Shown one piece after another: positions 25,586-34,736 of a stretch of 64,000 nucleotides of DNA. Below the pieces are notes generated by a model. The model saw only the letters and a list, made by a program, of their open reading frames with translations, did not search any database and was not told the DNA's origin. The DNA comes from Vaginimicrobium propionicum (lineage in GTDB: Bacteria > Actinomycetota > Actinomycetes > Propionibacteriales > Propionibacteriaceae), in NCBI RefSeq assembly GCF_900155645.1, contig NZ_LT706985.1, forward strand, positions 1,240,001-1,304,000, given 5' to 3'. Positions within the stretch are counted from its first letter, which is position 1, and every line of letters begins with the position of its first letter. A program made the position numbers and the translations under genes.

Positions 25586-27979
25586 ATGAATGTGAATGAT
25601 TTAAGTGCCGTCGAGAAGGCTGCCTTGCTTGGCGGCAAGGATACTTGGCGTTCTCGCGAATTACCTGCAAAAGGCGTTAAATCGATATTTTTTGCGGACG
25701 GCCCTCACGGCGTACGTAAACAAAAGGGAGAAGGCGACCACCTAGGCATTAACGCTTCCGAACCAGCAACTTGCTTCCCAACGTCAGCGACTACCGCAAA
25801 TAGCTGGGACCCTAACTTGGCTGAACGTATCGGTCAGGCTCTTGGACGTGAAGCTCGCGCACTGGGGGTTAACGTGTTACTCGGGCCTGGACTGAATCTG
25901 AAACGCTCCCCGCTGGGTGGGCGAAACTTCGAGTATTTCTCTGAAGATCCATACCTAGCTGGGAAGATGGCTGCTGGCTACGTTCGGGGCATTCAGTCGC
26001 AAGGTGTTGCGGCAACCCCGAAACACTTTGCAGTCAACTCGCAGGAGCTGCGTCGCATGGCGTCCAACTCGGTAATTGACGAGAGAACTTTGCGGGAATT
26101 GTATCTGACGGCATTCGAGATCGTGACGCGCGAAGCTCACCCAATGGCGTTCATGAGCAGCTACAACAAGATAAATGGCGTCTACTCGCACGAAAACAAG
26201 AAGCTGCTCACCGATATTTTGCGCAACGAGTGGGGCTTCGACGGCATCGTCGTCAGCGACTGGGGCGGCAGCAATGACCCGGTGAAAATGGTTGAGGCTG
26301 GCGGAACTATCGAAATGCCTAGCCCGGGCTGGGATTCGGTGAAACAGATTGTCTCGGCGGCAGAATCTGGCAAACTATCTGCCGATTCTCTAAACGCGCG
26401 CGCTAGCGAAATGCTCGCCCTAATTGAGAAACTTCCGCAAGACGAAACCGGCGCTTTCAACGTTGATGATCACCATGCGCTAGCGCGCGAGGCTGCCGAA
26501 CACTCCATCGTTTTGTTAAAGAATGATGACGCAATTTTGCCATTAAAAGCTGGCACGAAGATCGCTGTAATTGGCGACATGGCTGATACCCCGCGCTATC
26601 AAGGTGCCGGGTCGTCACAAGTCAACCCGACCCGGTTAACTTCACCTAAAGATGCGTTGACTGATTCTGCCTTGGATGTTGTTGGATTCGCCCAAGGTTA
26701 TCGTCGCCACAGCAATGTTGACTTAACCTTAGAAAACGAAGCCCGCGAACTAGCGGCGAAAGCCGAAGTGGCAGTGGTTTTCATCGGCCTTGACGAGGTA
26801 AGCGAATCGGAGGGTGCAGACCGGCAATCTATCGGGCTGCCGGCAGCTCAGCTTTCGTTGTTACGTCAGGTCAGCGCAGTCAATTCAAATGTGGTTGTGG
26901 TGCTTAGCGCAGGTTCATGCGTCGATACCGGTTGGGTATCGCACACGAAGGCGGTGCTGCATGGTTATCTTTCTGGTCAGGCGGGCGCTGAAGCGATTAC
27001 CAATATTTTGGTTGGCGATGTGAATCCGTCCGGAAAGTTGGCTGAGACTTACCCTGTGGCGCTGTCAACCACCCCAACCAGTGACGCTTTCCCAGCTCAA
27101 GGACCAACCAGCGTCTACCGCGAGGGATTATTTGTCGGCTATCGCTACGCTCAAGCAGCCGGTTTGACGCCCACATTCCCGTTTGGTTTCGGGCTGTCCT
27201 ACACCAGTTTTGATTATCGCGATATTGAGATTACCGATGACGGCGTTAGCTTCGTTATCGAAAATACTGGTCAGGTCGCTGGATCCGAGATTGCGCAGCT
27301 TTATGTTGCTCACCCCGATAGTGGGGTCACTAGGCCAAATCAAGAGTTGAAAGGCTTCGTCAAAGTTAATTTGGCGCCCGGCGAACAGCAGAAAGTCACT
27401 ATTGCCTTCGATGCATACACTTTCCGCCATTTTGATATTGAGCAAAATAAATGGGTTATTGAAGCTGGACGCTGGCAGATTCTTATTGGAGCTAGCAGCC
27501 AAGATATTCGCTTGCGTGGCGAGATTGAACGCCCCGGCGAAAAAGTTAGTCAACCAATTGCCCCAGCAACACTTCGCGAGGCCATGCTACGCGGTTTAAC
27601 CGACGATGAGCTACGCGATTGGTTACATGTAGAGGTGCCAAGTTCCCAGCAGAATAAGACGATGGGGCTAAACGACCCACTGGGAGATTTAGCTATTTAC
27701 GGCAACTGGCTAGGCCGTCTCGTTTACAAAATGTTGGCCAAAGCGAAGCGCAAAGCCGAAATTAAAGGTGAGCCAGATCTTAATGTTCTTTTCCTCTACA
27801 ACATGCCAATTAGAGCTATTGCGAAAATGTCTAACGGTATGGTCAGCATGAAAATGGCTCGCGGCATTTTGGACGCTTTAACTGGCCATTTCTTCAAAGG
27901 TTTAGGCACGGTGATAGCCGGGTTTTTCCGCAACCGTCGTCTTTCTCGGTCACTAAATAAGAAAGTTGAAGGAAAGTAA
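25586..27979 (+). CDS. Glycoside hydrolase family 3, beta-glucosidase type
   Basis: The 797-residue protein has the normal GH3 order: an N-terminal TIM barrel with GPGLNLKRSPLGGRNFEYFSEDP and KHFAVNSQE, and the nucleophile motif VVSDWGG (D225); then the C-terminal sandwich starting SIVLLKNDDAILPL with QGAGSSQVNP, then a fibronectin-III-like domain. A tail of about 120 residues (DPLGDLAIYGNWLGRLVYKMLAKA onward) is extra. No signal peptide is seen, so it is probably cytoplasmic and hydrolyses imported beta-linked oligosaccharides. It is followed after two bases by a GtrA-like gene. Confidence 0.93.
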   Translation: MNVNDLSAVEKAALLGGKDTWRSRELPAKGVKSIFFADGPHGVRKQKGEGDHLGINASEPATCFPTSATTANSWDPNLAERIGQALGREARALGVNVLLGPGLNLKRSPLGGRNFEYFSEDPYLAGKMAAGYVRGIQSQGVAATPKHFAVNSQELRRMASNSVIDERTLRELYLTAFEIVTREAHPMAFMSSYNKINGVYSHENKKLLTDILRNEWGFDGIVVSDWGGSNDPVKMVEAGGTIEMPSPGWDSVKQIVSAAESGKLSADSLNARASEMLALIEKLPQDETGAFNVDDHHALAREAAEHSIVLLKNDDAILPLKAGTKIAVIGDMADTPRYQGAGSSQVNPTRLTSPKDALTDSALDVVGFAQGYRRHSNVDLTLENEARELAAKAEVAVVFIGLDEVSESEGADRQSIGLPAAQLSLLRQVSAVNSNVVVVLSAGSCVDTGWVSHTKAVLHGYLSGQAGAEAITNILVGDVNPSGKLAETYPVALSTTPTSDAFPAQGPTSVYREGLFVGYRYAQAAGLTPTFPFGFGLSYTSFDYRDIEITDDGVSFVIENTGQVAGSEIAQLYVAHPDSGVTRPNQELKGFVKVNLAPGEQQKVTIAFDAYTFRHFDIEQNKWVIEAGRWQILIGASSQDIRLRGEIERPGEKVSQPIAPATLREAMLRGLTDDELRDWLHVEVPSSQQNKTMGLNDPLGDLAIYGNWLGRLVYKMLAKAKRKAEIKGEPDLNVLFLYNMPIRAIAKMSNGMVSMKMARGILDALTGHFFKGLGTVIAGFFRNRRLSRSLNKKVEGK

Positions 27980-27981
27980 TA

Positions 27982-28620
27982 ATGCTGAAGAAAATCAAGG
28001 ACTGGTGGGATCGTTACTGTCAACGCCACCCGGAACTATCGAAGTTCATTATGTTCTTCATCCTCAGCAATGGCGTCACCATATTTCAGATTGTCGTTAT
28101 GCCGGTTTTCAAGGCGATTTTCGCTCAAACCGATCTGATAAACACTAATTTTCAGGTGTGGCCGGTAGGTTCAAATGTTGACGGCTCGCAATACTATATT
28201 TTCGACTATGCGGCAGGTGCGTTACCTAATGGCGGCGGCGGGCTGGCCTATTTCCTAGCCGTCCAATTAGCAATCGGGCTTGCCCAAGTAATCAATTTCT
28301 TCGCTCAAAGAAATATCACTTTCAAATCTAATTCGAGTATCGGCAAAGCCGCTTTTTGGTATGTGGTTGCCTACATTGTGATTACGCTAGTTGCGGCTGC
28401 TGCTCAAGGTTTCTATAAGGCGCCAATCTACTCGTTCTTCATCGACACCTTAGGTTGGGTTGGAGCCGGAGAAACTACCGCCGACGTCATCACAATGATT
28501 ATTAACGCAGCAATTTCATTCTGGGTTTTCTACCCCATTTTCCGGGTAATTTTTAAGCAAGAGCCGACTGGAGCCAGCAACTCAAAAGAAAACGAAAACC
28601 AGGTGACAGCAAGTAATTAA
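27982..28620 (+). CDS. GtrA-like membrane protein
   Basis: The 212-residue product has four predicted membrane helices: FIMFFILSNGVTIFQIVVM, LAYFLAVQLAIGLAQVINFF, WYVVAYIVITLVAAAAQGF and VITMIINAAISFWVFYPIFRVIF, with the NFFAQRNITFKS segment that is typical of GtrA/DPMS3-like flippase-related proteins. Family members assist transfer of lipid-linked sugars. Its gene starts two bases after the GH3 stop, so it is translated with it. A strong hairpin follows. Confidence 0.82.
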   Translation: MLKKIKDWWDRYCQRHPELSKFIMFFILSNGVTIFQIVVMPVFKAIFAQTDLINTNFQVWPVGSNVDGSQYYIFDYAAGALPNGGGGLAYFLAVQLAIGLAQVINFFAQRNITFKSNSSIGKAAFWYVVAYIVITLVAAAAQGFYKAPIYSFFIDTLGWVGAGETTADVITMIINAAISFWVFYPIFRVIFKQEPTGASNSKENENQVTASN

Positions 28621-28642
28621 CTAAAACCATTCCGTGATATAT

Positions 28643-28680
28643 CAGCGGCTAGTCGCCTACCCCCTGGCGGCTAGCCGCTG
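28643..28680. terminator. Bidirectional terminator between GtrA-like and histidine kinase genes
   Basis: CAGCGGCTAG at 28643-28652 and CTAGCCGCTG at 28671-28680 form a perfect 10-base stem. The left arm overlaps the kinase stop codon. It serves the two convergent transcripts. Confidence 0.75.
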
Positions 28681-29968
28681 GCAATAAGACACTCAAAACA
28701 AACCATTCGCCTTGTTTCTCAGCTTTAACTTGCCCCGCATATTTTGCGGCTACTTCGCGGATACTGCGAAGCCCCAAGCCATGTCGTCCACCAATTTTCC
28801 TGGTCGCAATCTGACCACCCGAAAAGCGCAGGGTGCCGTCAAAAATGTTTTCAAAACGCATTATGACGAATTTGCCTTGATTAATAATCGCAACCCTAAT
28901 TAGGCGTTTATCTTTATCTTTAAGACGCAAAACAGCTTCTGTGGCGTTATCTAGTGCATTGCCGATAATGGAGGCTAAATCCATTACCGCTATATGAGTA
29001 AGTTTTGATCCGTCAGCCACACACGAAAAGTGAATGTCGTGCGAACGCGCGAACCGGGCTTTAGCGGTGAGCATAATGTCTAACACTTGATTACCAGTGT
29101 CAAATACTTCACCGAATAGTTGCAGCGATTCAGCTAATTTATCGAAATAGTTGTTGCGTTTTGTTTTGTCTGTTTCTGCCCTAATCACTTCAAGTTGATG
29201 TTTCAAATCGTGTGCTGTTCGAGCTGCTGTTTCAACATCGCGCTTTGCAGCTAAATATTGATCGTGCTGGGTTTGGAGAATCGCATTCATCCTGGCTAAG
29301 TCTTGATCGGTACGATCAGAAACTAATTGCTCATGTTGAGCATAAAGCGCTACGAAACCGATGGCGTCAACCAAGGTGCGAATATAGAAACCTTGAAGCG
29401 AAACCTCGCCACTAAAGGGGGTGTTTGGGGTGATAAAGCTTAAATTGCTTAACGCGAAAGTGATTACGGCGAAAGCCATTGCGATAGCTACAATTCGCCA
29501 ACCCACTCCCGGTGCGCTGTGATCAAAATGTCTTTTCTCTAGAAAGAAAAACAGTGTAAAGGCCACCGCATAAATGACAGTTAAGAAAATGGTTCCTCTT
29601 ATGCTCGGTTCAGAGACCGGATTGAGATAGAAGCAGTGGATTTGCCATTCCAAGCTAGCCACCAACTCGGCAAGCACGAAAGCCCTAGCTGCAATGTAAA
29701 ATACATCATGAATTGCAAGCTTTGTGATAATCCCAATAAGGCCAGCCATACAGCTAAATGCAATTATCATGCCAAGCACCCAAAGGCTTAGCGGTAAGGT
29801 GCCAGCAATTAGTTGCCAGCCTGCAACGGTAACTAGCCCTAATGCGGTCAGTGTGACCGTCGCAGCTAGGTTAAAGCGTTTCGGCAGCAAAAAAATATAG
29901 ATCAAACATGCTAGCCATTCCGCCAAACCCGTTATGTAACGCGGAATGTCTGGCAGCACGTCAATCAA
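28649..29968 (-). CDS. GHKL sensor histidine kinase, LytS/AgrC type
   Basis: The 439-residue protein has about six N-terminal helices, a coiled-coil stretch, the H-box AARTAHDLKHQLEVIRAE with the conserved His, and an ATP-binding domain with the N-box ASIIGNALDNATEAV and the G-box KIGGRHGLGLRSI. It is a GHKL kinase of the type paired with LytTR regulators, often in peptide quorum sensing. The start overlaps the regulator stop by four bases. Confidence 0.88.
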   Translation of the reverse strand: MIDVLPDIPRYITGLAEWLACLIYIFLLPKRFNLAATVTLTALGLVTVAGWQLIAGTLPLSLWVLGMIIAFSCMAGLIGIITKLAIHDVFYIAARAFVLAELVASLEWQIHCFYLNPVSEPSIRGTIFLTVIYAVAFTLFFFLEKRHFDHSAPGVGWRIVAIAMAFAVITFALSNLSFITPNTPFSGEVSLQGFYIRTLVDAIGFVALYAQHEQLVSDRTDQDLARMNAILQTQHDQYLAAKRDVETAARTAHDLKHQLEVIRAETDKTKRNNYFDKLAESLQLFGEVFDTGNQVLDIMLTAKARFARSHDIHFSCVADGSKLTHIAVMDLASIIGNALDNATEAVLRLKDKDKRLIRVAIINQGKFVIMRFENIFDGTLRFSGGQIATRKIGGRHGLGLRSIREVAAKYAGQVKAEKQGEWFVLSVLLPAASRQGVGD

Positions 29969-30678
29969 GAGACTCGACCCCCGAAATAGCTAGTTAGCGC
30001 CTCTAAAAATGATTTTCGTCGCGATCTGCTTACTGGCAAGGATTCGCCGTTCGTCATGCGAGTTTCGTTATCGGCAAACCCCTCAACATGCCCAAGGTTT
30101 ACTAAGAGAAAACTGTTAGAGCGATAAAAGCCTGCTGGCTCAAGCTGATCTGTCATCGCTTTTAAGGTGCCAGTTGTTTGCAGTGCTGTAGCGTCACTGA
30201 GATGGAATAATAGATTGTGTTTGACACTTTCTACATAGACCACTTTCGCTAAATCTATTTTGAGCAATTCACCAGAGACATTGACTAAAATGTGCTGATC
30301 TTTCTTAGATATTCGCTCGAGCGAACGTTTTAGGTTCTCTGAGAAAGCGAAATATGGCACGGGTTTCACCAGATAGCTAAGCGCGTCCACCTCGTAGCCT
30401 TTAATGGCGAATTGTGCCATATTCGTGACGAAAACTAACACCACCTCGGGGTCAGTTTCGCGAATCATTCTGGCAGCAGAAAACCCGTCAAGATTCTCCA
30501 TTTTCACATCAAGAAAAATGATGTCGAAACGCGGTCTATAAGAGGCTGTCAGCTCAGAGCCATCAGCAAACTCTTCAATAGCAAAAATGGCATCGTTCTC
30601 GCGTTGAAAACGTTCAAGATAGCCACGCAATAACTGTCTGCTAACCGGCTCATCATCGACGATACCTACCCGATACAC
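29965..30678 (-). CDS. LytTR family response regulator
   Basis: The 237-residue protein has a receiver domain (YRVGIVDDEPVSRQLL, FDIIFLDVKMENLDG with the phospho-Asp, ALSYLVKPVPYF) and a C-terminal LytTR DNA-binding domain (LLKIDLAKVVYVESVKHNLLFHL and GFYRSNSFLLVNLGHVEGF). It lies divergently from the large GH3 gene at 30907, which is a plausible target, as is the GH3/GtrA operon. Confidence 0.9.
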   Translation of the reverse strand: MYRVGIVDDEPVSRQLLRGYLERFQRENDAIFAIEEFADGSELTASYRPRFDIIFLDVKMENLDGFSAARMIRETDPEVVLVFVTNMAQFAIKGYEVDALSYLVKPVPYFAFSENLKRSLERISKKDQHILVNVSGELLKIDLAKVVYVESVKHNLLFHLSDATALQTTGTLKAMTDQLEPAGFYRSNSFLLVNLGHVEGFADNETRMTNGESLPVSRSRRKSFLEALTSYFGGRVS

Positions 30679-30906
30679 GACGCCTCCTTAACGGGGAATT
30701 CTAGCAATCAAGCACCAAACAGACCCGTCTATGTGGCGTTACGCACCGATTATGCAGGTGAATCGGCGGTGATGACTGTTTGAAAATACTCTCGTGTTAC
30801 CGCGTTTCAATAGGGAAACCCCTATCTGTCGTGATGCTCGCCAAGGCGGCCTGCACCACGCTGCCGCGCAAGTTACTTTATAGATCACGTGAAAGGAAGA
30901 ACTCTC

Positions 30907-33828
30907 GTGGCGAAGGTAAAAACACCGGCTAAGCAACGACGCTCAGTCAAAATCTGGGCTGTCGTCGTTGCTGTCGTCACCGTGCTGGCCGTAGTACTCA
31001 ATATCTTGATGGGGGTATTTAAAGGTTATGTAGAAACATTCCTTGGCACCGGCACATGGAACGTCAAGAATTCGGCTCAAGCTAAAGACTGGGATACCGA
31101 ATACTACAAGTCTGATTACCCGTCTCAAGATGAGGCATTGGACGCCTCTGACAAGCTCGTCCAAGACATTGTGGCTGAGGGCGTGGTGTTGTTAAAGAAC
31201 ACCAATAACACTTTGCCGCTAGGCGAAAAGCCGAAAGTGACACTGCTTGGTTCTGGTGCCGCCGACTCGATCTATGGCGGTTCCGGCTCAGGCATGACGT
31301 CCACTCCACCAAAGAACATGTTTGACGGTTTCACCGAAGCCGGCATTGAGGTTAACAAAACTGTCTACGACCTGATTAAGGGCTACACTGACGCAAATCC
31401 ACGTGGCCAAATCAGTATGAAACCATCCGAAACTTCGTACGGCATCGGCGAAATGCCGGTTGCGAACTACACTCAGGACGCAGTTGCAACATTCTCTGAT
31501 TATTCAGATGCTGGCGTTGTGGTTATTTCTCGCGTCGCCGGCGAGGGTGGCGACTTAACCACCGACATGAACGGTCAGGACGATAATTACGTTGAGGGTC
31601 AGCATCAGCTAGAGCTAAATAAGGACGAAAAGGATCTTATCGCCCTGGCTAAGCAAAACTTCGACAAGGTCGTTGTACTGGTCAATATGTCCACCTCTTT
31701 CGAGCTTGGTGAGCTGCAAAACGACGAGGGCATCGACGCGATAGCCCAGATTGGCTCCCCCGGACAGTCCGGAATGATAAGCGTCGGCAAAGTGCTAACT
31801 GGCGAGGTCAACCCTTCCGGACGCACCACTGACATTTTCGCCGCTGATTTCACCAAAGACCCGACTTTCGTAAACTTCGGCAACTTTGATTACGCGAATA
31901 CCAAAAACCTGCCGATGAAAGACGCGGGCGGCCACTTCGTCGATTATGCGGAAGGTATCTATATGGGATACCGCTACTATGAGACCGCTAGCGAAGAAGG
32001 TTTCATCAACTATGATGACGCGGTTGTTTACCCGTTCGGCTATGGCATGTCCTACACGAACTTCAAGTGGGAGCTAGAGTCTTCTAACCTGCCCTCTGAC
32101 ACTAAGGGTGACATTGAGGCCAAGGTTAAGGTCACCAACACCGGCGATGTTAAAGGCAAAGATGTTGTTGAGGCTTACTACACCGCGCCTTATACCAAGG
32201 GGGGCATTGAGAAGTCGCACGTCGTTCTAGGCGATTTCGCTAAGACGAAAGAGTTAGCTCCTGGCGAGTCTGAGACTGTGACTTTGACTATCCCGGTTGA
32301 GGATATGGCCTCTTATGATTACGAGAATGCGAAAGCTTACGTCCTAGAGCAAGGCGATTACCAGATCAAATTGCAAAAGGATTCTCACAACATGGCCGAG
32401 GGTATTGCGCCCATCACTTATTCGGTTGCTCAAACCGTAGTTTATGGTGCAGATAACCCCCGCTCATCTGACGATGAAGCTGCAACTAACGAATTCGATG
32501 ATGTTTCAGCTAAGTTCTCTGATACCCCAGCCCAGGGCAAAGTGGTGAACATGTCTCGTGCAGATTTCGCGGGCACCTTCCCGAAGGCTCCTAGCGAAGA
32601 CCTTTTCACCGCCCCTGAAGAGGTAGTTAAAAATATGCAGGCCTTCGATCATGCTGCTGCCGCTGAGGCATACACCGGCGAGGCACCGACTCTCGGCGCT
32701 AACGGCAATCTCGGGTTGATCGACCTGCGCGGTAAAGCCTGGGACGACCCAATGTGGGACGAGCTGTTGGATCAGTTGACCGCCCAAGACATGTCTAACG
32801 TGCTGTTGGATGGCGCCTACAAGACGAATGCAATCGTCGGCATTACTAAGCCGGCTACGGTTGACCCAGACGGGCCTGCAGGGTTCTCGTCCTTCATGAA
32901 CCCTGACAAGATTTACGGCACTGCGTTCATGAGCGAGTACACCTTGGCTCAAACCTGGAATGTGGATCTTGGACATCAGATGGGCTTGGCTATCGGCAAT
33001 GAAGCGTTCTGGCTGAAGGATTTGGTTTCTGGTTGGTACGCGCCCGCCGTGAATACTCACCGCTCGCCTTTCGCTGGCCGTAACTTCGAGTACTACTCCG
33101 AGGACGGCACACTGGCTGGCAAGATGGCCGCGCAGGTGCTGTCCGCAACCCAGGAGAAAGGCGTTTACTCCTACATCAAGCACTTCGCTTTGAATGACCA
33201 GGAAACTAACCGCGAGCAAAATGGTGTTGCGACTTGGGCAAACGAGCAAACTATTCGAGAGATTTATTTGAAGCCTTTCGAGGTTGCGCTGAAGAATACT
33301 TCGTCCGAGGTTAAATACATTGCTGACGATCAGGGCACTGTTAAGACCACTGAGGTCGGACCGCTGGCTGTGATGAGTTCATTCAACCGTATTGGCGACA
33401 CTTGGGCTGGCGGCTCTAAGCCCCTCATGAACAACGTGTTGCGCGGCGAATGGGGATTCCGCGGCATGGTAATCACCGACTTCAACCTGTTCGAGTACAT
33501 GTACCCCGAGCAGGGCATGGAAGCCGGCAGCGACCTCATGCTGACTATCGCCCCGATGAAGCAATTCGTTGACGGCAAGTCAGCGTGGTCACTATCTGTG
33601 CAGCGCAACGCTATGCACAACATTCTCTACACCGTGGCGAATTCGTCCGCGATGAACAATGTTGCCCCTGGCGCTGAAATGAAATACCACATGGCCACTT
33701 GGGAGATCGTCCGCATAATCGTTGACGTTATCCTTGTTGGGCTGTTGGCATTCGTGGTCTACCGGCTAGTTCGACGCTGGAAGAATGCTGACAAGCTGGC
33801 TGAAGCTCCAGTTTCTCAAACGAGTTAA
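30907..33828 (+). CDS. Membrane-anchored glycoside hydrolase family 3 with permuted domain order
   Basis: The product (973 residues from GTG 30907) has one N-terminal helix (IWAVVVAVVTVLAVVLNILMG) and one near the C-terminus (IIVDVILVGLLAFVVYRLV). The usual GH3 C-domain comes first (EGVVLLKNTNNTLPL, GGSGSGMTS, then a fibronectin-III-like domain after YGMSYTNF), and the catalytic TIM barrel comes last (NTHRSPFAGRNFEYYSED, KHFALNDQETNRE, and nucleophile MVITDFN, D858). This reversed order is known in some GH3 enzymes. The start is set by GAAAGGAAG at 30891-30899. The enzyme probably acts outside the membrane on beta-glucans or beta-glucosides. Confidence 0.9.
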   Translation: MAKVKTPAKQRRSVKIWAVVVAVVTVLAVVLNILMGVFKGYVETFLGTGTWNVKNSAQAKDWDTEYYKSDYPSQDEALDASDKLVQDIVAEGVVLLKNTNNTLPLGEKPKVTLLGSGAADSIYGGSGSGMTSTPPKNMFDGFTEAGIEVNKTVYDLIKGYTDANPRGQISMKPSETSYGIGEMPVANYTQDAVATFSDYSDAGVVVISRVAGEGGDLTTDMNGQDDNYVEGQHQLELNKDEKDLIALAKQNFDKVVVLVNMSTSFELGELQNDEGIDAIAQIGSPGQSGMISVGKVLTGEVNPSGRTTDIFAADFTKDPTFVNFGNFDYANTKNLPMKDAGGHFVDYAEGIYMGYRYYETASEEGFINYDDAVVYPFGYGMSYTNFKWELESSNLPSDTKGDIEAKVKVTNTGDVKGKDVVEAYYTAPYTKGGIEKSHVVLGDFAKTKELAPGESETVTLTIPVEDMASYDYENAKAYVLEQGDYQIKLQKDSHNMAEGIAPITYSVAQTVVYGADNPRSSDDEAATNEFDDVSAKFSDTPAQGKVVNMSRADFAGTFPKAPSEDLFTAPEEVVKNMQAFDHAAAAEAYTGEAPTLGANGNLGLIDLRGKAWDDPMWDELLDQLTAQDMSNVLLDGAYKTNAIVGITKPATVDPDGPAGFSSFMNPDKIYGTAFMSEYTLAQTWNVDLGHQMGLAIGNEAFWLKDLVSGWYAPAVNTHRSPFAGRNFEYYSEDGTLAGKMAAQVLSATQEKGVYSYIKHFALNDQETNREQNGVATWANEQTIREIYLKPFEVALKNTSSEVKYIADDQGTVKTTEVGPLAVMSSFNRIGDTWAGGSKPLMNNVLRGEWGFRGMVITDFNLFEYMYPEQGMEAGSDLMLTIAPMKQFVDGKSAWSLSVQRNAMHNILYTVANSSAMNNVAPGAEMKYHMATWEIVRIIVDVILVGLLAFVVYRLVRRWKNADKLAEAPVSQTS

Positions 33829-33866
33829 AGGTCAGAAATACCTAATTAAATACAGCAAATAACAAC

Positions 33867-33902
33867 GGTTTGGGTCATGCGCAATTGTGCATGACCCAAA
33901 CC
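33867..33902 (+). terminator. Terminator of the membrane GH3 gene
   Basis: GGTTTGGGTCATGC and GCATGACCCAAACC form a perfect 14-base stem with an 8-base loop, downstream of the stop at 33828. A weak AT-rich tail (ATTTAG) follows. Confidence 0.8.
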
Positions 33903-34008
33903 ATTTAGTGTCAATTAAGAAGCTAAGATATCTTGTTAGCTAGTGTTTAACTGGTTCGTTCAGTCCGGGGTTGTCACACTAAAGTTGGCAGACGGATAGG
34001 AGCTTGAT

Positions 34009-34692
34009 TTGAGCGAGAAAATCATTTCACTCGAAATGGCTAGGGCGCTGCCGGATACGGTTTACGAGCGACTATTAGATTTACTGACGTGGGGCGAGTT
34101 TCCACCGGATTCCAGTCTGCCCATCGACGGCCTCGCTGCTCAGCTAGGCGTTTCCCCTACACCCGTACGCGAGGCACTTGCTCGGCTAGAAGCGACTGGC
34201 TTGGTCAAGAGAAAGGCTAGGTGCGGGTACCGCGTTGCGGCACCTATGTCTCAGGCACAAATGCGCGAGTTAGTGGATGCTCGAATGGTGTTAGAAGTGG
34301 GCGCAGTCGAGCGTGCCATGCGTAATCCTGATGAATTATTGCCAGATTTAGAAGAGGCTTTTGAACGTCACAAACGATCTGCTAATCGCATCCTGCATTT
34401 GTCTAAATCCGATAATGAGCGAGAAGCGATGAGACAATATTTCGCCGACGACTGGTCATTTCATGAGGTCATGCTCAGCCATTGCGGAAATAGATATATC
34501 GTCCATGCAGTTGATTCGTTGTCGTTCCGCGTTCACCGCATGCGTCAGACTGTCGGATCTGGGGTTTCAGATGCCTCTGATGCGTTGGCTGAGCACCAAA
34601 AAATCTTGGAGGCAGCTCGCACCAAGAACCCTGCCGCGGCCGCAGCCGCAATGAAAATGCACCTGCAAAAGCTGTACCAGCGAGTGGGATAA
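34009..34692 (+). CDS. GntR family regulator with FCD domain, copy 1
   Basis: The 227-residue protein has a winged helix-turn-helix (FPPDSSLPIDGLAAQLGVSPTPVREALARLEATGLVKRKAR) and an all-helical FCD ligand domain with metal-site residues (DARMVLEVGAVE, FHEVMLSHCGN, AEHQKIL). FCD regulators usually bind sugar acids or keto acids, often at a metal site. The TTG start at 34009 lies behind TAGGAG at 33997-34002. It is convergent with a second FCD regulator, both next to the sugar-acid genes. Confidence 0.88.
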   Translation: MSEKIISLEMARALPDTVYERLLDLLTWGEFPPDSSLPIDGLAAQLGVSPTPVREALARLEATGLVKRKARCGYRVAAPMSQAQMRELVDARMVLEVGAVERAMRNPDELLPDLEEAFERHKRSANRILHLSKSDNEREAMRQYFADDWSFHEVMLSHCGNRYIVHAVDSLSFRVHRMRQTVGSGVSDASDALAEHQKILEAARTKNPAAAAAAMKMHLQKLYQRVG

Positions 34693-34700
34693 ACCGATTA

Positions 34701-34729
34701 GGCTGCACCGATCATCGGACACCGCAGCC
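34701..34729. terminator. Bidirectional terminator between the two GntR genes
   Basis: GGCTGC at 34701-34706 and GCAGCC at 34724-34729 form the outer stem, with an inner CCGAT/ATCGG pairing. It separates the convergent regulator genes. Confidence 0.6.
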
Positions 34730-34736
34730 GCTTTAC

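Noticed and set aside
32506-33249. A 247-residue minus-strand frame
   Set aside because: It is the antisense of the GH3 catalytic barrel and shows no domain.
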